A DNA stretch of 64,000 bases from Chrysemys picta bellii (GCF_011386835.1 NC_088792.1:59276081-59340080); one strand, 5' to 3'; shown: positions 46,801 through 59,312, counted from the first letter of the stretch. A program made the numbers and translations. Notes: generated by a model not told the origin, from the letters alone.

Positions 46801-49204
46801 GAGACTAGAGCTACTTCAGGGGGCTATCAGTCCATTTCAGATCAGGCAGTGTTAGAATTTTCTTGCTACTAAATGTGACGATGTACCAACCTAGTCCTCA
46901 GTACCAGCTGCTGGATGTCCATATTACCTTTCTATAATCTTCTGATAACTGTTTGCCCAGCATCAGTTCGTGTAATTTATCATATACCCTTTAAAACTCT
47001 GAATTCATTTGAATGAGTCACTGAGTTATTAGTTCCTCTACTCTCCCCCTTCCCCTGCTGGGTAGATAATCAGCAATTCAGAGGGTTATTTAAAGCACCA
47101 AAATATACTACATAAAAATTATCTAGCCAGGACATTAGGGTGTTTTTTTTTTAAAGAGAAGCAATAACTATTGGCTGGGTAAAACATTTACACATAACTT
47201 CTGGCTTTCTCTCAGGCAGAGCTTTTGCAAGGGATTTGTAGGTCAGATAGGCTCAGCAGTTTCAGCCGATTGCCCACCCTACCTTAACAAAGCTTGCATG
47301 TGTTTGTACAGCTGTGCTTGTAGCTGTGGGAGTCCCAGGGATCCCAGAAGCCTTCAGTTCCTCTACCTCCCCTTCACCATTGACCAGAACACAAATGCGC
47401 ACAGAATGAAACTGTAGAAAAACTGTCTGACAAACAGGTTAAAGGCCCAGAATTCAAGCCCTGTTTATTTTCTTTCCTTGATTTCCTGCTGCTACAGTGA
47501 GTAAATGGTCTTTTCCCCCCTTGCATTTTTACCTGTTTGTCTATCTCTGTCTGGCTGAGAATGAAAGAAACCATCTCCTTGCGGGTCTTTTATAGGACTT
47601 TAAAGGACATATATGTGCTGTTCTGGGTCTCTAGTGTTTTGCTCTAGTTTGGGTGTGGAGGTTGAAGTGGATGTGGGAGCTCAGAAGACAGACATCACAT
47701 CTAGATCTCTTATAACTCCACACCGAGAAAAGGTGTTATTTTAATTAATATTAAACCAATGCACAATTAAGTCCAGTGAATGATGTGATGCTAAGCATTA
47801 TGCAGGCAGTTAATATACCTTTTTGAATTGGTGCCATGAATTACAAAGTCTGCTATCAGGGGAGGCATTACATTTGAAATTAAAAAAGAGAGAGAGGGAG
47901 AGTTAAGACATTTCTGAAAACTAGCTAGTAAATTCCAGTCAATCTTAGGTTCATTTGGGTTTGTTAAACAGGAAAGCAAAACAGGGGAAAATATTTTAAA
48001 ATTATATCTGTTAACCTAATGAAGTGGACAAATGTAGAATTTCAATTAAACATTAGCTTAGCCAGTGATTTTGCAAGAAATCCTATTTATATTCAAGTAC
48101 TATTGTTGTTCCCAGAATCGGATGCCAATTTCTTAAAATCAGAAAAGTATCAAACTCAACTAACAAACGAAATTAAAAACTGTTACATTTTTTCAAGGGA
48201 TCCTTTACTTAATTTGTGGAGACATTTCTAATTAAGGAACTGCAAGGAATGATGTTCATTACCAACTGAAATCTCAGTAACTTGCCAGGATTTTTCTTTT
48301 CCCCAGGCATTTAGGCCCTGATTCTGCTTTGAGATCTATACAAACGGACCCTGTTACCCAGGCTGAACCACACAGGTTTGCAGGATTGCAGCTTTATTTA
48401 CTTGCAACTCCTCTGCTGTTCTGATCACTGGGCCTTGTTTTATTTCACAACACAATCAAGGAAAGAAAATCAGAATCTTGAGTTGTCTTTAGCCTCAATA
48501 CATCAAAGGACAATTTTCATCTGATATGCTTAAAAGCAGCCCCTCTATAGGAAGAACAGATGGGAGGTTTTTTAGTAAAACAAAAGAAGTAATTCTATTG
48601 ACATATTGGAAAAAATAAAAATATATATATTGACCATTTTAATGGTGATCCAGAGTCAGCTGCTAAAGTAGAAAGATCATGGTCTTATTTCAAAAATCCC
48701 TTCAAAATGCCTGATTCAGTAAAGAAAATATGGCATGATGAATTAGTCCCTGAATTTGCCCTCAGAGTGGGGAGTGAGATACCAGTCCACATAAAACTCA
48801 TATGAAGTATTAAATGAAAGTAAAAGGTCCTTTCCCAGCAGCAACTTTTTGTGGGGTGTCGTATTCCTCAGTGCCAGGCCCACTACATAAATATAACTCT
48901 GTTTTTCTTTCCCTCTCTGGCACTTTCTCCTTGTGAGAATGTCCCATTGCCTAAATAATAGGAAAGGGAAACATAACTGGCACTTGCCAGCTGGGAGGAA
49001 AGAAGAAAGGAAGAGAGAAAGAGACCGAACACAAACAGCAGTCGCAAAATGGCCACATTACAGGCAGTTTCTTGGTTCTGCCAAATTTAGCAGCCCAGTC
49101 CCAGAAAAACATGATGGGAACGTTTCTAGAAGAGAACAACATTGCACTGAGAAGTGTCAGCAGGGACCAAGAAATCCCCAAGCCAGGTGCTCTTGGGAAA
49201 TGTG
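43827..49204. other. Long stretch with little recognisable
   Basis: At 43860-44015, 'ggggccaatcctgtgaattg' and 'aactgaggccccaattcaca' form a weak palindrome of the short MITE-like type. A-rich tracts lie near 46598-46626 and an (AT)n run near 48617-48631. Otherwise this is non-coding DNA in which I see no exon, repeat family or array. Confidence 0.45.
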
Positions 49205-49420
49205 CTGCAATATTGACAAACCCAAGTGTTCAAAAATCATGAGCCAGGCCTCCCAAAACAATCAGATTGATTTAAAATCATAAGGTTTTGAAAAACACTA
49301 ATGTTGGAGTTCTTTTTATCGGCCTGGGCTTCTGAGCCTCTAGGGTTCGCAATTTCAAACTTTTATTGCACGGGGCTGGAAAATGACATTTTTTAAAAAA
49401 AATGAAAAATGAAATTCTCG
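49205..49420. mobile_element. Non-autonomous DNA element, relative of 34910
   Basis: 'gacaaacccaagtgttcaaaaatcatgag', 'gatttaaaatcat', 'ggagttctttttat' and 'tgagcctctagggttc' follow the order of the 34910 copy. The right end is not clear. Confidence 0.5.
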
Positions 49421-50734
49421 TGTCACCCACGTTGCATCCCGCCTCTGGGCCTTCGTGAGCTGAGAGGTGTGTCTCTTGCTATGCTGAATCAAAGATAGAG
49501 GCCTTGCTACCGGAGCTGCTTTTTCCAGTAGAACACTTACCAAGGACCTTTGAGGATCCCTTCCAGAAACACAGCCAATACTCTTGGCTGTTGACTCAAC
49601 AGGGGTGCGTATGTCCCTGAAGCATAGACACATTGGCAAAGTGAAGGCAGGTAATGGAATTGCTGCAAAAAGTGGGGAATGGTTAATCAAACAGCAGCAT
49701 AGAGACAGGCAAAATAACAAACCTTCCCTACATTTACACTAAGGAAGCGTGATAAAACGTAGCCATTGTTGAAAAATAAATAGCTATTAGGCTGAAAGAG
49801 AGGGCAGATCAGCTGCTTTGGTTTATGAAGAGAGCGAGGCCATAAGCAGTGAGTACAGGAAGGCAATGGAGGGAATGGAAGGCTAGAGCCTTTTCCCCTT
49901 AAGATACATTTGGAAAGAGATCTGTGGGAGTTCTGAGGGGAACTTTGTTTATCTTTTTATGTATTTAGGTTTGTTATACTGCAAGACTAATACAAATTGA
50001 CTTAGTGTTACAGAATATATACCATGACATAGTAATCAAAACAGTATAGCTGCATGAACAGTAGTAATCTTGCTAAAAAAAAAAGCTAGGCTTTGGAAGT
50101 AGAGATAGAATGGAAGTAAACACAAGGGCCTGTAGGACAAAATAAACACATACAAAGGCTCTTCACAGTACGTATAGAGGATTTGCAAAGAATCAAGCGC
50201 TCAAAGAGGAAAAAAGCTCCCCCAAACATACCACTCTCTAAAAACTATATACATTTCTGCAGAACCCCGGGGGGCTGATCCACAGCCCATTGAAGTCAAT
50301 GGTAATGATACATGGTAACCGTTTTATCAACTAATAGGTATTTGTCCATCTGTGTGAAAGGAGTTCGGTGGTCTCAGTCCTCTTCTTAGTAGACACATTA
50401 GTGGACACCTTACAAAAAGCACCATCCCCACCCTAATCAGTGTCCTGGGAGTCTTGCCAAAGAGACCAAGGACTGAACAAGCATAAAGACTTACTCACCT
50501 TCTCCCTCCAAGTCAAGTTGGAAGAAGGGTTATGAGGAAGCTTTTTCTATGAATGAATGCAGGATATCAGTCTATAGAACTATCAGGTAGAGCTGGGGGA
50601 ATAATTGATTTTTCAGTTTGGACAGGAAACTGAAAAATTGGAAAATGTTCAAAATTTGTCAGCAAATTTGAAAAGTCCATTTTGGGTTATACAAAACTTT
50701 TCATTCCAGGCCAGATTCAGAAAACTATGTTTGT
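49421..50734. other. Mostly unassigned non-coding DNA
   Basis: At 50600-50720 there is a 'gaaactgaaaaattgg', 'gtttggac' and 'gaaaagtcca' stretch resembling the repeat at 61495. Nothing else is recognisable. Confidence 0.4.
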
Positions 50735-51010
50735 CCCCTTATAAGCTTTACCTCAGTGGTTAGGACACTTGCTTGGGTCACAGGAGAGGCAGCATTAAAT
50801 CCCCATGCTGAAGCAGAGTTTTTGAACTCAACTCTCCCACCTCCTATCCACCAGATTATAGGCCATTCTAGGGTGAGCTGCTCTCTGTCCCTCCTGTTGA
50901 AGTTGTTCCATGTTGTATAAATACTTACATTTTCACTGGAACATGGACTTAAACTCAAGTTTCCCCCACTAGCAGGGGAGTGCCCTAATCACCAGGCTAT
51001 ACTGCTCACA
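50735..51010. repeat. Palindromic tRNA-like repeat
   Basis: 'acctcagtggttaggacact' at the left is mirrored by 'agtgccctaatcaccaggctat' at the right (50981-51002). The word resembles a Pol III A box (agtggttaggac), so the unit looks like two tRNA-like heads facing each other. The class is uncertain: either a tRNA-derived SINE arranged as an inverted pair or a MITE. Confidence 0.5.
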
Positions 51011-51069
51011 AGATCTCCTCTTGAAAACATAAATATTAATTGGGCCAAAGAGTGTGAGCAGGGGAATGA

Positions 51070-51180
51070 CTCTACAGCCTAGTGATTAAGGCACTCACCT
51101 GGGAGGTAGAAGATATCTACTTCATGCAGAGAAAGGATTTGAATCCACATACCCTATCTCCCAAGGAAGGAACAGAAGTT
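51070..51180 (+). repeat. tRNA-like repeat, partial copy
   Basis: 'cagcctagtgattaaggcac' and 'cacctgggaggtagaaga', then 'aaaggatttgaatccacata' in the B-box position, match the family at 50735 in order. Confidence 0.5.
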
Positions 51181-52967
51181 CAACAACTTGGAAGTGTCCT
51201 TTGTGTCTCAGTCTCCACCCCCATACATACTCTGCAGAGGTTCCTGACAGTGTGGTGGCTTTTTAAGGCTATTTCTGCTAGTCCAGTTGTCCTGTACCCT
51301 TGTCAATGACTGACAGGAAATGCCGGCTGCAGAAAATGTAACACATTGGAAAAGAGATTCATTGTCTAGTTGGAGTGGAAGCAAATGTCTCACTTCAGTG
51401 AGAGCTTCAAAATTATGGAGACAAGGTAACCAAAAGGTAAAGAGAAGAGAGGCAATGGAAAGAAGGAGCAGGTACAGTCACTGTAGCTGAAAAGTACAGA
51501 GATATATTTCTCCAGGAGACCAAGCTCTGCAATGGAGATTCCCTTCAGGAGTCTATAAATCTCTCCCTGTAGTTCCCTATGGGGAAAACACATTTTCCAG
51601 AATAATCTATTGGTGTACAGATGAACAGGTGACAGAATGAAGCTGGGAAGAAAAAGATGATAAACTACTAGGAGGGGAAAGAATAAAGGAAATAGTGAGA
51701 AAAAATTAAATAAACACACCACCCACAGAGTTCTGGTTACAATTTTAATTGGTTTGTTCTTAAACCACAATTGAAATATGAAGAGCTCATTGAACCCTAC
51801 ATTCTGTGTACCAACTAGAACCAAAAGCTCTGTAGTTCAGAGCAAGTAAATCTGATGAAAGGGAAACCTCTACAATATATGTAGGAGATAAGCTAAATGT
51901 CCCCACTTCAGGGTCTTTATGATGAGTTTATACTGGGCCAAATTCTGTAGTGACTTACATCACCATTGGTTTCAGTGGGGTTACATGGGAATCAGGGCTT
52001 TGCAGAACTTGGTAAAATCTTGGTTCCTCTTGGCAAAACACCCATTGACCTCAGTGGTGCCAGGATTTCACCCATGGTCTCTGCTTTAGAAGGGAGAATT
52101 AGAAAGTTAAAGAGAGGAGACAGTGTAAAGAATAATACATACAATGAGAGATTTCGATAAGGTTTAATGGGTAAACATCCTGATTTCTTACATAAATTTA
52201 CCTGAGCTATTTTAATGAAAGAGCATGAAAAGTAATCTCAAGTACACCAAGCTTTAATGTGTTTCTCCTGTTCATACATGGTTTATAAATATGCATAGGC
52301 TAAGAAAACTCTCCTCTCACTTTTGTTAGAAGAAACACCATATGAAATATTTCAAGGACAGTTTGGTGTTCGGCTATTTTTGTAGGCGTGCAGTTGGCTC
52401 TCTTATTCTTCCTCCTCTTCAGCTTGGAGAGCAGCACTGCAATTAGCCTGAGCAGTCGGTCTCTAGTCTACACTTCTTTAATCATGGTACATTTTAAAAA
52501 ACAAAACAATGGCCAGGCTAGAAAAGAAAAACACCCAGCAATTATTTATTGGGCTTGGCTTGGTTATAGCAGCAGCAGAGAGGTGTGCCAGTATGTTCAT
52601 TATGGGTTTTCCCCTCGGTCATATCTCAGTTTAGGAACTAAGTTTTCAGAAATAATAACGTTGGGAAACTGGACAGTTTGTTAATGGCATAGAGAACCTT
52701 CAGCTTCTGGTAGCTAGCGTGCACCCAGCCCTGGTTGCACTTTGCCCAAACTGTACATGTTCTGCCTGATAAGTAGAGGATATATGCAAATCTCTAGGTT
52801 TGTCAATATGGTGCTTTTCATGAGCACTAAAAGATGCATCCAAAAATCCCATACAAAAGTGCTGTGAATACTATGAATGAACAGCTCTTCTGTTTTTAAT
52901 CAAAAAGGGGTCTAAATATAAGGATTCAGGGGCTGAACTTTAGGTTCCTATTTTTGAAATTCTTGGC
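51181..52967. other. Mostly unassigned non-coding DNA
   Basis: Palindromic-family words 'gggccaaattctgtagtgac' and 'ggtttcagtggggttac' lie at 51933-51990. A 144-codon minus-strand frame (51390-51824) has hydrophobic low-complexity content and no signature. Confidence 0.4.
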
Positions 52968-53034
52968 TTAAAAAAACAAGGCATGGAGGCATAAAGAATA
53001 TAGGCATGGTAGATATTTACATTCCAATTTTCTG
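52968..53034 (+). repeat. 67-bp inverted duplication, left copy
   Basis: Reverse complement of 53997-54064, identical except for one A/T in the homopolymer run (7 against 8). It contains 'ggcatggaggcataaagaat' and 'aggcatggtagatatttac'. Confidence 0.95.
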
Positions 53035-53668
53035 AAGCATGTTTGAAATGATGCATTTCTCCATCTGTTTACCTGGATGCATCTGTATGCCAGATAAACA
53101 GAATGTATACAATCAAATCTACGCGTCTGTGAAGGAGTCCATTCTTTCCCTATAATTCTTGGCCTCAAAGGCAATGCTGTACTTTCAAAGTCAGGTAGAA
53201 TGTAGGAAAGAAATCTGATCTGGCTCTCTCTCCCACAGCTTTGCGATGCGAGGATAAACAGCGAGACGTATGCATTTTCTACAGTTTCACATCAAACCCC
53301 GATGTCTCTCTCTTGTTCTTCGCTTTAGCTACCATTAGATGCAGCCAGTTTGAAACATTTGCTTTAGCACCACCACCTATTAATATAGTCAATTAGCCCA
53401 GTAGACCACAGTGGTACAGTAATGAAAGACCACTTCATTTTGCCTGTTTCGCAGGGTCAAGGATGCATTTCTCTTAATATCTACCAATATATGTCAGCTA
53501 TATCGCCTGACTACAGGAATCTTTCTAGTCATCCCATCAAAGCCATTGGAGTGATATAAAACCCAGAGCTGACCTTTAGGGGCACTGGAAATTGCTCCAA
53601 GCATCAGTCACAGGTGCAAATGTGCAGTCGGTTCACTTATCTTCCTTAAAAAGACACTATTCACTTCT

Positions 53669-53848
53669 TAGAGAGACAAGGTGGGTGAAGTAATATCTTT
53701 TACTGGACCAACTTCTGTTGGTGAGAGAGAGAAGCTCAAAAGCTTGTCTTTCTCACCAACAGAAGTTGCTCCAATAAAAGACATTACTTCACCCACCTTC
53801 TCTCTCTAATATCCTGGGACCAACACAACTACAACAACACGGCAGACA
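53669..53848. mobile_element. Inverted dimer of the 'aggtaatatc' retroelement with 13-bp target duplication
   Basis: The direct repeat actattcacttct lies at 53656-53668 and 53849-53861. The insert starts 'tagagagacaaggtgggtga', passes a palindromic centre (agctcaaaagct, near 53732-53743) and returns as the inverted arm to 'ccaccttctctctcta', then ends in the family terminus 'atcctgggaccaacacaac'. The GAAA of the presumed hammerhead core is changed to AAAA at the centre. A single duplication around both arms again shows a one-step insertion. Confidence 0.85.
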
Positions 53849-53904
53849 ACTATTCACTTCTGTTACCTTATGCTTTAAAGAGCTGCTGACGCATCAGAGA
53901 ACAC

Positions 53905-53955
53905 TTTCCACTTATATAACTCTTTCCAGCCTAGGATCTCAAGGCTCTTATATCA
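53905..53955 (+). repeat. Fragment of an amniote SINE-like repeat
   Basis: 'tccacttatataactctttc' followed by 'ctaggatctcaag' resembles the opening of the repeat family seen at 55340. Short and diverged. Confidence 0.4.
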
Positions 53956-53996
53956 GCCAAATGGTTTTCAAAAGAATCCTGTTAATATATTTTCTA

Positions 53997-54064
53997 CAGA
54001 AAATTGGAATGTAAATATCTACCATGCCTATATTCTTTATGCCTCCATGCCTTGTTTTTTTTAA
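53997..54064 (-). repeat. 67-bp inverted duplication, right copy
   Basis: Partner of 52968-53034 in opposite orientation, 0.96 kb away. Confidence 0.95.
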
Positions 54065-55339
54065 ATTATTAGGGATACTTATGTGAAGTTAGGGTATTTA
54101 TCACTAAGAATTGGTGTGCCCCCACTGCTTATTCTTCACTTAAAGTCACAGGGCCTAATTCATACTGGATATGGTGAATTTGACCCATATTATTCTATTT
54201 GTAACATTACCATAACTCTCACAGAAAACAACTATGAAGACACAAGCAGACATCACATTATTTTCTTATCAGAAATATGCATATATAAAGTTGTGTGCAG
54301 AATAAGCAGCCGGGAAAGATTAACTCTCAAGTCAGAATTTAAAATAATGTAAGCATGCAGCAGCATAGGCAACGTGTGTGAACAATTCTATGACTAGCTG
54401 GCATGTATAATTACCATGACTGTATGTGAAAAGTGGGTGATTGTACATGCAAATAATCAGCACTTCCATTTGCATGTGAAATCATCTGACTTGCATATGC
54501 AATGATGGTCATTGCATTCACAAATTAGGGACACAACTGCAAGCTGAAATGCTTTAAAAATGTAGCCTTTAATAATAAACGTCCCGTTTCCATACAAATG
54601 TCTCTACTAGTGAAACTCATAGGGAGAGGCATACAGAGGATACACAAAATTATCTCACAAGAATGTTAGTGGAAGTTTTTCATGTGGTGTCACTGGATTT
54701 TGCCGAATGGCAGCTATTGTCAAATGGCACTGTTGAAGGAATCGGTATGAAAGACCCCTGCTAAGCAACATGTGTGCTTAAAAAAAAATGACTGCAAAGA
54801 GGAAATGGCCTGGTGCTTTTATCAACTGCCATTTCATTTTGCCACTATTAATTTATTTTCTGATCAAACAATCATTTCAAGTCATTATATTTCTGGCCTT
54901 GCATCTCCTGCATTTGACCCTAGCCAAGGACTGTGCCAAGGGAATTTCTAACTACTTACAGGAAATGACTTGAGATGTTGGCCCGTTTAGGAGACTGTCT
55001 TTGGGCTTTCACCATCTCTTCAGTATTGGTTCTCTCTCTCTTCCACAGTATATCTCAGTCCTTCCACTCCCGCAGTGCAATCTTATACTGTTACAACAAA
55101 GTCAGGTATCCTGCTTCCTCTACACTCAGCAACACACAGACAGCCACTGGGATTTGCGAAAGAACAAACCAGCATAAAACACCCAGTGCTGCAGTTTGGA
55201 TGGGCACATGTCCCAAGTTATGACCTCATTCTGAGTCTATTGTATAAAAATGATTTGTGGTACTAAGCCATGAGACTCTTAATAGTGCACTTTGAGCAAT
55301 GATGATGAATGAGCTTTGTATATTAATACTGCACTTTGC
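54065..55339. other. No recognisable feature
   Basis: Non-coding sequence with no repeat signature that I recognise. Confidence 0.45.
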
Positions 55340-55560
55340 AATTTCCATTATCTAGTGCATTTCATCTGAAGATCTAAATGCACTTTACAAACATTAATTA
55401 AGCATCACAACACCCCTGTAAATTATATCACAATCAATTTACAGATAAGAGGATTTTCCTCAATCCCAACCAAGTTAATGGCAGAGCTACAAATGAAACC
55501 CAGACATCCTGACGACTAGTCTCTCCTGCACTAGCACAATAGAAACCTCCATTAGTTTTT
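55340..55560 (-). mobile_element. MIR-type SINE-like repeat, antisense
   Basis: 'gcactttacaaacattaattaagc', 'cacaacacccctgta', 'tttacagataag' and 'gcagagctacaaatgaaaccc' keep the order found in antisense MIR-class sequence, like 26975-27180. It is diverged, and the 3' limit is approximate. Confidence 0.6.
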
Positions 55561-58098
55561 CTTTGACCCTTATTAGCTGTTTTAAACCCAACTGTTTAAT
55601 ACATATTTTGGTGACAGCAGTTATTGTTGTAATGACTCAGCTAGTCTGAGTTCTCACTGTAGCTAGGAAGCCTTACCCTGAGATAGTGACAATTTTGGAC
55701 TTTCGCACAGCGCTAGTCCCAAACACTTCCAGGCTTAACATCAGAACTATGGGCCATCTCACACCTTCCTATGGTAAAACCAACAGGATGGAGCTCAGGG
55801 GGGGAAATGTGTAAGGATCCTTTTAGGGAGATTCTGTCACATGGGACAATGTTTTTGCCCTAGGGAACGTCCACAAAGCCTGTTCAGAAACTCATCTGAT
55901 CCCCTGAAGATTCATGGAAAGCCAGGGCCATCCCTGCGAGAGGCCTTTTAATTTCTCGTGAGCTCTGTTCCACATCCCCAAGTAGTGTGTGTCCAATGCA
56001 GCTCTGCAATCTGGAAAACTCTCTGAACCTGGATCACCCAGGCATCACTTTCCTATGGGGATTCTCACTGTGAATAGGATTTCACATAAAAGATAATGTG
56101 GCCCCCGGCTGTATTATCTTGTTTTCCAATTAAAATCCAAACTGGAAGAAGGATGATGCATGCATGTTTGCATTCCTTTCACTCTGGCTGTGGCTTTCCC
56201 ACTCCCTCCACAGCCAGCCTACTCTCCGCCCACAGTCCCTGCATGGATCCCCATACCACACAACACACTGTGGGATCTGGAGAAGGGAGAAGATGTTGCT
56301 ACAAAGGAAAGGTCCCCACTGCAAGCAGATCTGTGAGGGATGAACCCCTCTAGGGTATTTAGTTAGGGTTCAGTTTCATAAAGTAAAGTGAGAACAATAC
56401 CTCTGTTCAACACCAGCTGTATAATTTTAGATAGCACTCAATATCCAATTGAGCAAGATTAATTCCAATCTGTCAGTGTAGTGTGGTTTACTCTGTTGCA
56501 GGAAGTGTTGTTTTTGGAGCAATGTTGAGCAGCCATTGCCATTTTACTGTCTACTGACAGAAATTAATAGTGAAGGCCTTATAGAGCAATTTATCAACAA
56601 CCATTTGAATTCACACTTTTTCAAACCTCATATCTCCAGACTAGTGAGCAGTTGCCTGCCTATTTATGTCAAAATGTCAGTGGAAGGTAGAAATTGACCA
56701 GGATAGACTCTTGGGAGTAACTGATCTTAGTGACGCAGAGTTTGGTTAAACTCCTCAAGGACCAGTCTTGAAAGGAGCTGAAAGGCCCCAGAGCAGGCCT
56801 CTGACTGATCACAGAAGATATGTAAACACAGATGCAGCAGGCAAAAAGAGACCAGCCCTGCAAGTAAAGTGTGCCAAAGATATTGCAATTAGCACATTGT
56901 GAGACAAAGTGCCAGGACAGAGTCTTGGAAATAAACAATCTTTTTTTTTTTTTTAATTAAATTTTACACTGTAAAGCAGAAAAATCTGGAAAAGACAATA
57001 GAAATGGGAAGGAAGTTAATTTTCACTCTAGTTATTTTAAAGAATGTGCTTTCCAATTCAAAGTGAACTGTGGCCATTTAAAACTCATTTGCCAATTCAG
57101 TTTCCACTACTAAAAATACAGTGCTAGAATTAGTGCTTTTTAGTTATCCAAAACTGTGTTTTTAAGAGATATCCTATTACCAACAGCTATAACTGACACT
57201 GTTATACTATTGGAATAGACCGATTCTTCCAAATATACCATATTAGTAGTGCTATTGGATCCATAAAGAGTCAAGGATTTGGCAATGTCCTTTAGTAATA
57301 CATTCGCATTAGAATGACTTTCAACCATGGATTATCTGCTTTCCTTTCAAGCAAAAACTCTTTGTTGAAAGAACATATATATAATTTGGATTAATTTTTA
57401 AGCAGCAAATGGATTGAAGTAACATTTACCAATAATAAATACATTACAATTAAACATTACAATTAAAAATCAACATTTTTTTACTATGCTCTAAACTTTA
57501 TAGAACTTTTAAAAGGAACAACTTTTTAAGCATGAGCAACAATTTAAATAAAAATTCCTCTGTATGCAACAGCTCTGAAATAGATTAATTTCTAGACAGG
57601 TCTGTCCATATTGGTTTTTTTCATAATCTAGCACCACTTTGGAGGCGGGGGGGCGGGGGCAGACTTTACAGCCTTGTGGAAACTTTTAAAGCACATTTTC
57701 CAGTAGCAGGTTTTAGTTTCAGCAATTTATCTTGTGCTGCTTCCTCTCTTTGAATCTAACTTTTGATGCTGTTTTGTGTGAAGGATAACAGCAAACTGAC
57801 TGAAAGAGCCTCAAATAGAAAAAAAAAAAAAGGCTGCCTTGCTTGACAAAGAAAAATAATCTTTCCAATTCTTTCATGCAAGGAGCTGAATTTTCCAGTA
57901 TAAAAATTTATGGGGTCCTTAACTTTCTGGCAGTGTCTGACACAACCTGCATTATTTGATCCCATAAACACAGGACCAAAACACTGAAAATTCAATTAGG
58001 TCAAATCCATTTTTTTTGTCTTCAAAGAAACTTGTGAACTGATACATGTGGGTTTTTTTGGTTTGCTTTTGTTTAAAATGTGTGATTTTTGTTGCAGG
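55561..58098. other. No recognisable feature
   Basis: Non-coding. There is a T13-type run at 56941-56953, an A12 run near 57820-57831 and a short G-rich word at 57642-57659. No family is named. Confidence 0.45.
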
Positions 58099-58261
58099 TC
58101 AAAAGGCTCTGGGCGTCCAAGCCATGATTCACACAGAAAATCTCATACGCAAGGAGGTGTATGCTCTTGCTGGATTTGGAAGCTGTAAGGACAGCATGCA
58201 GACTACACTCGAACAAACAACTTTATGGAATGTGCCACCCACAAGACTGATTGGAATATGA
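58099..58261 (+). CDS. Candidate terminal coding exon, protein not recognised
   Basis: A splice-acceptor-like 'gatttttgttgcag' ends at 58098. From there a frame stays open for about 54 codons to a TGA at 58259-58261, if the previous exon supplies one base (phase 1). The peptide begins GQKALGVQAMIHTENL and ends NVPPTRLIGI. Its mix of charged, aromatic and small residues is protein-like, unlike the low-complexity frames nearby, and the stretch is more GC-rich than its flanks. I do not recognise the family. No AATAAA signal lies close downstream, and no partner exon was found upstream in the window. It may be the last exon of a gene lying mostly to the left, a decayed exon, or chance. Confidence 0.3.
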
Positions 58262-58818
58262 TTTTTTTTAACACTGTATTGTTTGCTCTCAATAACCCCT
58301 GGGGTATATTAGCTGAGGTTTACCTGCACCAGTTATTAGTATGGAATTGGATATGCAAATGAGAAAGTACAATGGGTGTGACCGTGCTAATATTGACTGT
58401 GTTAATAGTCTGAGCATGCCAGTGTATACTAGACATGTGTCTTGGAGGAAAAGACCCAACACTTCCATTAACCACATAAGCACTCCGTTCAATCCTTCGG
58501 CTCAGTTTAGTCAGAGCAGAGACTGACCTCAGTGCTTGTGCAGTTGATAAAAGCGCTAGGCCATTTCCTCAGACAGACCTGCCTCCTGAGTGTTTACAAA
58601 CATTGTTTGGTTTTACAAGCCAAAGATGGAGCAATGCATTATTCCAATTCCACTAGGTTTGCAAAGAAATTATAACACCCTTGTAGAAAACTTAGACTGT
58701 ATAAGCAATATTTTTGATTATTTCCCATTATCACAAAGGCCACAGAGAAGGCCCTAGAGTCACAAGCAACTGGTCCACTGGTACAGTGAGTGATGCTGCA
58801 GGTACATGGACCCAGATT
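58262..58818. other. No recognisable feature
   Basis: If the upstream frame is a real last exon, this would be its 3' untranslated region. No polyadenylation signal of the AATAAA type was seen in the first 300 bp. Confidence 0.4.
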
Positions 58819-58896
58819 TAGGGTTTCCAGGTGTCCGGTTTGTGATTGGAACGTCCGGTGCCTCCGGTCAGCACTACTGACCGTGCCATTAAAAGT

Positions 58897-59011
58897 AGGG
58901 TTACCAGATAGCAACTGTGAAAAAACGGAACAGGGGGTGGGGGGTAATAGGTACCTATATAAGACAAAAATGGGACTGTCCCTTTAAAAACAGGGCATCT
59001 GGTCACCTTAG
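58897..59011. mobile_element. hAT-type MITE nested inside the larger element
   Basis: The ends 'agggttaccagat' (58897 on) and 'catctggtcacctt' (to about 59010) are inverted. The flanks ttaaaagt (58889-58896) and ctaaaagt (59012-59019) form an 8-bp duplication with one difference. Removing it rejoins the host element's 'taaaagtccagtcgg' segment. It is about 115 bp. Confidence 0.8.
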
Positions 59012-59312
59012 CTAAAAGTCCAGTCGGCAGCACAGCGGAGCTAAGGCAGGCTCTCTGCCTGCCTTGGCTCTGTGCAGCTCCTGGAAACAGAGGCATGTCT
59101 CCCCTCCAGCTCCTATGTGTAGGAGCAGCCAGGGGGCTCTGCATGCTGCCCCCACCCCAAACGCTGGCTCCGCAGCTCCCATAGGCCGGGAACCTCAGAC
59201 AATGGGACCTGCGGGAGCGGCACCTGCAGATGGAGCAGCATGCAGAGCCGCCTGGCCACACCTCCGCATAGGAGTCAGAGGGGGAACATGCCGCTGCTTC
59301 CAGGAGCTGCTT

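Noticed and set aside
50735..51180. Possible tRNA genes (A-box- and B-box-like words)
   Set aside because: No cloverleaf with acceptor and anticodon stems can be drawn, and the words sit in a palindromic dispersed repeat.
51390..51824. 144-codon minus-strand frame rich in F, L and S
   Set aside because: AT-rich hydrophobic content without signal peptide plan, family match or flanking gene structure.
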